A stretch of DNA of 64,000 nt. It comes from an uncultured Salinimicrobium sp. (GTDB lineage: Bacteria; Bacteroidota; Bacteroidia; Flavobacteriales; Flavobacteriaceae). The notes under the pieces are model-generated. The model ran no database searches. It was given only the letters and a program-made list of their open reading frames with translations, and was not told the origin of the DNA. The stretch is from positions 69,611 to 133,610 of the forward strand of contig CAMPKA010000006.1 in the NCBI GenBank assembly GCA_946887075.1, written 5' to 3'. Of the stretch, positions 60,183 through 64,000 are shown piece after piece. The translations under genes were made by a program, and so were the position numbers. Numbering within the stretch: the stretch's first letter is position 1; every line of letters starts with the position of its first letter.

Positions 60183-61592
60183 ATGAAATCACGACACTTT
60201 TTTTACTTGTTATCCCTTCTGGCTTTTGGTGGATGTTCAGATAAGATCGAAACCTCAGGGGAGGCAGAGTTGTGGCTAACGACTCTGGATAAAAAAGCGC
60301 TTCTCGAAAAATCCGAACTTTCTATCTCGGCAGCCTCAGACGCTCCGGATAGCAATGTAATACATGTTGATTCCTCGAGGACCTTCCAGGAAATAGACGG
60401 CTTTGGGTATACCCTGACTGGTGGTAGCGCCCTGCATCTTTATAAAATGAGCGATTCCGCGAGGTCAGGGCTGCTTAATGAGCTTTTCGGTACAGGGGAG
60501 GATGAGATCGGTGTCAGTTATCTCAGACTTAGCATAGGAGCGTCAGATCTTAATGAGGCCCCCTTTTCCTATAATGACCTTCCTGAGGGGGAGACAGACC
60601 CTGAACTAACAAATTTCAGTCTTGCCCAGGATACACTTCACCTGATTCCGGTTCTCCAGGAGATCCTTAAGATAGCACCTGACATCAGGATCATGGGGTC
60701 TCCCTGGTCCCCTCCGGCTTGGATGAAGGATAACAGGGATACCCGGGGAGGGAGCCTTTTACAGGAATATTATCCGGTATATGCTGATTACTTTGTAAAG
60801 TACATCGAGGCCATGGCTGACCATGGAATCACTATAGATGCCATTACCGTACAGAATGAACCCTTGCACCCAGGCAACAATCCGAGCTTGCTGATGCTTC
60901 CTGAGGACCAGGCGGAATTCATCAAAAATCACCTGGGACCTGCCTTTCGGAAAAACGGAATCAGGACCAAAATTGTGATTTATGACCACAACGCAGATAG
61001 GCCGGATTATCCGATCAGCATTCTCAACGATCCTGAAGCTGCACAATATATCGATGGTTCGGCCTTTCATCTTTACGGGGGAGAAATCGATGCCCTGTCT
61101 GAAGTACGCCAGGCACATCCGGACAAGAACATCTATTTCACAGAGCAGTGGGTGGGTGCACCCGGTGATTTCGCCCGGGAAATGGCCTGGCACACCGAAA
61201 ATCTAATCATTGGTGCAACCCGCAACTGGAGCCGTACCGTACTGGAATGGAATCTGGCAGCAGATGAGAACCAGGATCCTCATACCGACCGGGGTGGCTG
61301 CGACCGATGCCTTGGTGCAGTTACCATTACTGGGGATCAGGTGACAAGGGAACCAGCATATTATATCATTGCCCAGGCTTCGAAATTTGTGCGACCCGGT
61401 TCCGTAAGGATCGCCTCCAACGAACCAGCTAATCTGCCTAATGTGGCCTTCAAAACCCCCCGGGGTAATGTGGTAGTGATCGTTCAGAATACCGCCAAAT
61501 CCGAGCGGCCAGTAAGCGTTAAACTAGATGAACAACAAACTTCCTTTCAGCTTCCCGGAGGAGCAGTGGGGACTTTAATTCTAAGAAGATGA
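60183..61592 (+). CDS. GH30 beta-glucanase lipoprotein, copy 2
   Basis: A 469-residue lipoprotein (MKSRHFFYLLSLLAFGGC). It has the same landmarks as copy 1: FQEIDGFGYTLTGGSALHLYKM, GVSYLRLSIGASDLN, MGSPWSPPAWMKDN, AITVQNEPLHPG with the acid/base Glu, IYFTEQWVGAPGDF with the nucleophile Glu, and a closing FKTPRGNVVVIVQN. The paralogues differ around the active site (for example TEQYTSS against TEQWVGA), so endo against exo action or branch length may differ. It starts right after the GH5 stop and overlaps the GH3 start by four bases. Confidence 0.88.
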   Translation: MKSRHFFYLLSLLAFGGCSDKIETSGEAELWLTTLDKKALLEKSELSISAASDAPDSNVIHVDSSRTFQEIDGFGYTLTGGSALHLYKMSDSARSGLLNELFGTGEDEIGVSYLRLSIGASDLNEAPFSYNDLPEGETDPELTNFSLAQDTLHLIPVLQEILKIAPDIRIMGSPWSPPAWMKDNRDTRGGSLLQEYYPVYADYFVKYIEAMADHGITIDAITVQNEPLHPGNNPSLLMLPEDQAEFIKNHLGPAFRKNGIRTKIVIYDHNADRPDYPISILNDPEAAQYIDGSAFHLYGGEIDALSEVRQAHPDKNIYFTEQWVGAPGDFAREMAWHTENLIIGATRNWSRTVLEWNLAADENQDPHTDRGGCDRCLGAVTITGDQVTREPAYYIIAQASKFVRPGSVRIASNEPANLPNVAFKTPRGNVVVIVQNTAKSERPVSVKLDEQQTSFQLPGGAVGTLILRR

Positions 61593-63916
61593 AGATCGTA
61601 AATATCGTAATGGGAGTAGTCCTTTTAGTGATCACCAGCTGTGGAGTCCGGGCTCAGGACAAAAGAACAACCCCCGATGAGGAGGCGATTTCGGCCAGGG
61701 CAGAGGAAATCCTTTCCAGGATGACATTGGAGGAAAAGGTAGGACAGATGACGCAGGTAACTCTTGATGTCATCGGGAAAGGAGAGGACCGCTATTCCAG
61801 CTATGAGCCCCTGTCGCTTGATCGGGACCTCGTTGAAAAGGCGATCAGGGATTACCATGTGGGGTCCTTTCTGAATACAGCTAATAACAGGGCGCGTACC
61901 CGGGAGAAGTGGTATGCGATCATCAAAGAAATTCAGGATATCAACAAAGCCCAATCGAGGTTGGACATTCCGATCATCTACGGAGTGGATGAGATTCATG
62001 GGGCCACCTATACAGCGGGAGCGACTATGTTCCCACAGCAAATCGGACAGGCAGCAGCCCGGAATCCGGAACTGGTAAAAAGAGGTGCGGAGATCACAGC
62101 CTATGAAACCCGGGCCAGTGGCATTCCATGGAACTTTTCTCCGGTCCTGGACCTGGGAATGGACCCTCGGTATTCCCGGATGTGGGAATCCTTTGGAGAG
62201 GATCCTTATTTAGTCTCCGTTCTTGGAGTGGCTATGATCGACGGGTACGAAGGTAAGGACAATAATATCGGTCATCCTGAGCATGTGGCTGCCACCATGA
62301 AACATTTTCTTGGCTATCACGCCGTGATCTCCGGAAAAGACAGAACACCCTCTTATATTCCGGAATCTGCCCTCCGGGAATATCACTTGCCGCCCTTTAA
62401 AGCTGCGATCGAAGCCGGGGCCCGTACCATAATGGTGAATTCAGGGATCATCAACGGAATTCCGGTACATGCCAATTATGAACTTCTGACTACCCTTCTT
62501 AAGGAAGAACTCGGATTCGAAGGTCTCGTGGTATCTGACTGGGCGGACATTGAAAACCTGCATCGGAGAGACAAGGTGGCCGAGTCGGACAGGGAGGCCA
62601 TAAAAATGGCCATAAATGCCGGCATCGATATGTCCATGGTCCCCTATCAGTACGAGATATTCCATGAAAATCTGGTTGACCTGGTAAAGAAGGGGGAGGT
62701 TCCACTGGCCCGGATTGATGATGCCGTAAAGCGGATCCTGAAGGTGAAGCTGGCCCTGAATCTTTTCGAGACTCCGGTCACTCACTACGAGGATTATCCG
62801 AAGTTCGGAAGTCCCGAATTTGAACAGGCGGCCTATGATATGGCTGCGGAGTCAATTACACTTCTTAAGAACAAGAACAGCATCCTGCCCCTGGATAAGG
62901 ATGTGAAAGTTCTGATTACCGGCCCCAATGCGAATTCAATGAGAACCCTCAATGGCGCCTGGACCTACTCCTGGCAGGGCGAAAAGACTCCTGAATTTGC
63001 CGAACGTTACAACACAGTCTTAGAGGCCGTACAAAACGAGATTGGTGCAGAAAATGTCACATATGTTCCTGGAGTTTCTTACGTAGAAGGGGGAAAGTAT
63101 TTCGAGGAGGAGAAGAAGAATTTTGATGAGGCAGTTGCAGCAGCTCAAGCAGTGGATTATGTCATCCTGGTTTTGGGTGAAAATTCCTATACTGAGAAGC
63201 CTGGGGACCTCAATGATCTATATATGTCTGACTACCAGTCGGAACTGGCTATAGAAATCGCTAAGTCCGGGACTCCTGTGATTTTGGTTCTGAACGAAGG
63301 GCGCCCCCGGATTATCAGTAAGTTCGAACGTGACATGGATGGAATCCTGCAGGCTTACCTGCCCGGGAATTTCGGGGGAGACGCCATCGCGGACGTGATA
63401 TTTGGCGATGTCAATCCATCGGGGAAGCTTCCTTACAATTATCCGCGATATCCCAATGCACTGATACCTTACATCCATAAACCCTCAGAAGAGCAGACCA
63501 AAGCGGAGGGGGTATATAATTATGAAGCAGATTACAACCCGCAGTTTTTCTTTGGTGATGGCTTAAGTTATACCACCTTCGAATATTCAGATCTGAAATT
63601 GGATAAAACTGAAATGGGAATTCGAGATACTTTTTCTGTTAAAGTCAGGGTTACCAATACAGGTAAAAGAGAAGGCAAAGAAGTAGTTGAGCTCTACACT
63701 TCAGATCTTTATGCCACTCAGATAACCCCAGATGTAAAAAGACTGAAAAGATTCAAAAAGATATCCTTGGAACCTGGAGAATCACAAATTGTGACATTCA
63801 CTCTTCCAGCGGAAGACCTGGCATATGTAACCCCGCATGGAAAATCTGTTGTTGAGCCAGGGGAGTTTGAAATTATAATTGAAGATCTCATTACTGTTTT
63901 GGAGACCACTGAATAA
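61589..63916 (+). CDS. GH3 beta-glucosidase (PUL 2)
   Basis: A 775-residue GH3 enzyme. The N-terminus (MKIVNIVMGVVLLVITSCGVRAQ) has a hydrophobic segment with a Cys and could be lipid-anchored or cleaved as a normal signal. The barrel holds ILSRMTLEEKVGQMTQV, IIYGVDEIHGATYTAGATMFPQQ, KHFLGYHAVISGKDRTPSY and FEGLVVSDWADIENL, in which the Asp of SDW is the nucleophile. The sandwich domain starts AAESITLLKNKNSILPL, and an Fn3-like domain (FEYSDLKLDKTEMGIRDTF) closes the protein. It should release glucose from beta-1,3- and beta-1,6-glucooligosaccharides in the periplasm. It is the last gene of the PUL inside the window. Confidence 0.93.
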   Translation: MKIVNIVMGVVLLVITSCGVRAQDKRTTPDEEAISARAEEILSRMTLEEKVGQMTQVTLDVIGKGEDRYSSYEPLSLDRDLVEKAIRDYHVGSFLNTANNRARTREKWYAIIKEIQDINKAQSRLDIPIIYGVDEIHGATYTAGATMFPQQIGQAAARNPELVKRGAEITAYETRASGIPWNFSPVLDLGMDPRYSRMWESFGEDPYLVSVLGVAMIDGYEGKDNNIGHPEHVAATMKHFLGYHAVISGKDRTPSYIPESALREYHLPPFKAAIEAGARTIMVNSGIINGIPVHANYELLTTLLKEELGFEGLVVSDWADIENLHRRDKVAESDREAIKMAINAGIDMSMVPYQYEIFHENLVDLVKKGEVPLARIDDAVKRILKVKLALNLFETPVTHYEDYPKFGSPEFEQAAYDMAAESITLLKNKNSILPLDKDVKVLITGPNANSMRTLNGAWTYSWQGEKTPEFAERYNTVLEAVQNEIGAENVTYVPGVSYVEGGKYFEEEKKNFDEAVAAAQAVDYVILVLGENSYTEKPGDLNDLYMSDYQSELAIEIAKSGTPVILVLNEGRPRIISKFERDMDGILQAYLPGNFGGDAIADVIFGDVNPSGKLPYNYPRYPNALIPYIHKPSEEQTKAEGVYNYEADYNPQFFFGDGLSYTTFEYSDLKLDKTEMGIRDTFSVKVRVTNTGKREGKEVVELYTSDLYATQITPDVKRLKRFKKISLEPGESQIVTFTLPAEDLAYVTPHGKSVVEPGEFEIIIEDLITVLETTE

Positions 63917-64000
63917 AGAAATATCTAGTAGTGAATGGCAATAATTAGATAAAAGGAACTGATAAAACGAAAACAACTTGCAACAACATAAATAAAAAAT
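63917..64000. other. AT-rich end of window after PUL 2
   Basis: The last 84 bases are AT-rich, have no terminator-like hairpin and no start of a new gene. PUL 2 may end here or continue beyond the edge. Confidence 0.4.

Noticed and set aside
1..64000. CRISPR arrays, insertion sequences, tRNA or rRNA genes
   Set aside because: No regularly spaced repeats, transposase frames, cloverleaf-like segments or rRNA stretches were seen on reading either strand; a tool search could still find a small RNA.

Overview
The window looks like a chromosomal segment of a marine or algae-associated flavobacterium (Bacteroidota, Flavobacteriaceae). The evidence is two SusC/SusD pairs, many lipoproteins with a Cys lipobox, a type IX secretion (T9SS) C-terminal sorting domain, a LytTR response regulator with a LytS-type kinase, two-component-type sensors with propeller and Y_Y_Y modules, and promoters of the Bacteroidota TTTG-N18/19-TAnnTTTG type. 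The genus cannot be fixed from the sequence; a Robiginitalea-like organism is only a guess. I saw no tRNA, rRNA, CRISPR array, insertion sequence or phage gene.

Layout. 1-1791: the 5' part of a PQQ-type sugar dehydrogenase lipoprotein and an AI-2E family permease. 1981-20014 (all minus strand): a long polysaccharide utilization locus (PUL). In order of transcription it holds SusC, SusD, a tandem LamG surface lipoprotein, two GH144-type (PF10091) glucanases, an esterase, a GH3 beta-glucosidase, a GH43-like enzyme with discoidin and Fn3 domains, a sulfatase, an exported PHP metallohydrolase and a lipoprotein formylglycine-generating enzyme (FGE). A membrane-tethered LuxR-type regulator (20229-22958) sits just upstream. 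The GH144 pair with GH3 points to beta-1,2-glucan or a related glucan. 23209-27819: a 1536-residue T9SS-exported GH13 enzyme with four SusE/F-like starch-binding repeats. 27939-32161: a CDGSH iron-sulfur protein and a degenerate hybrid two-component regulator that lacks both the phospho-accepting His and Asp.

32268-45646 is mostly housekeeping or accessory: a multi-pass membrane protein, an AT-rich ImmA/IrrE-PIN module, two ECF sigma factors (one coupled to an outer-membrane beta-barrel protein), an XRE regulator, a LytS/2TM/LytTR signalling operon, an M61 peptidase, a cupin-methyltransferase pair and small lipoproteins. 45935-63916 (all plus strand) is a second, textbook-like laminarin PUL: LuxR-type regulator, SusC, SusD, two PKD-type surface lipoproteins, a GH16 laminarinase, GH30, GH5-CBM6, GH30 and GH3.

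The genes work together as three glucan systems within about 56 kb: beta-1,2-glucan (predicted), alpha-glucan, and beta-1,3/1,6-glucan. In each PUL, surface lipoproteins and endo-enzymes should cut polymer at the cell surface, SusCD should import oligosaccharides, and GH3 and other exo-enzymes should release glucose in the periplasm. The most unusual items are the degenerate hybrid regulator, the FGE with an intact Cys pair in an exported lipoprotein, the modular GH13, the terminator-like hairpin inside the first PUL, and the histidine kinase fused to a 2TM domain next to a free-standing 2TM paralogue.
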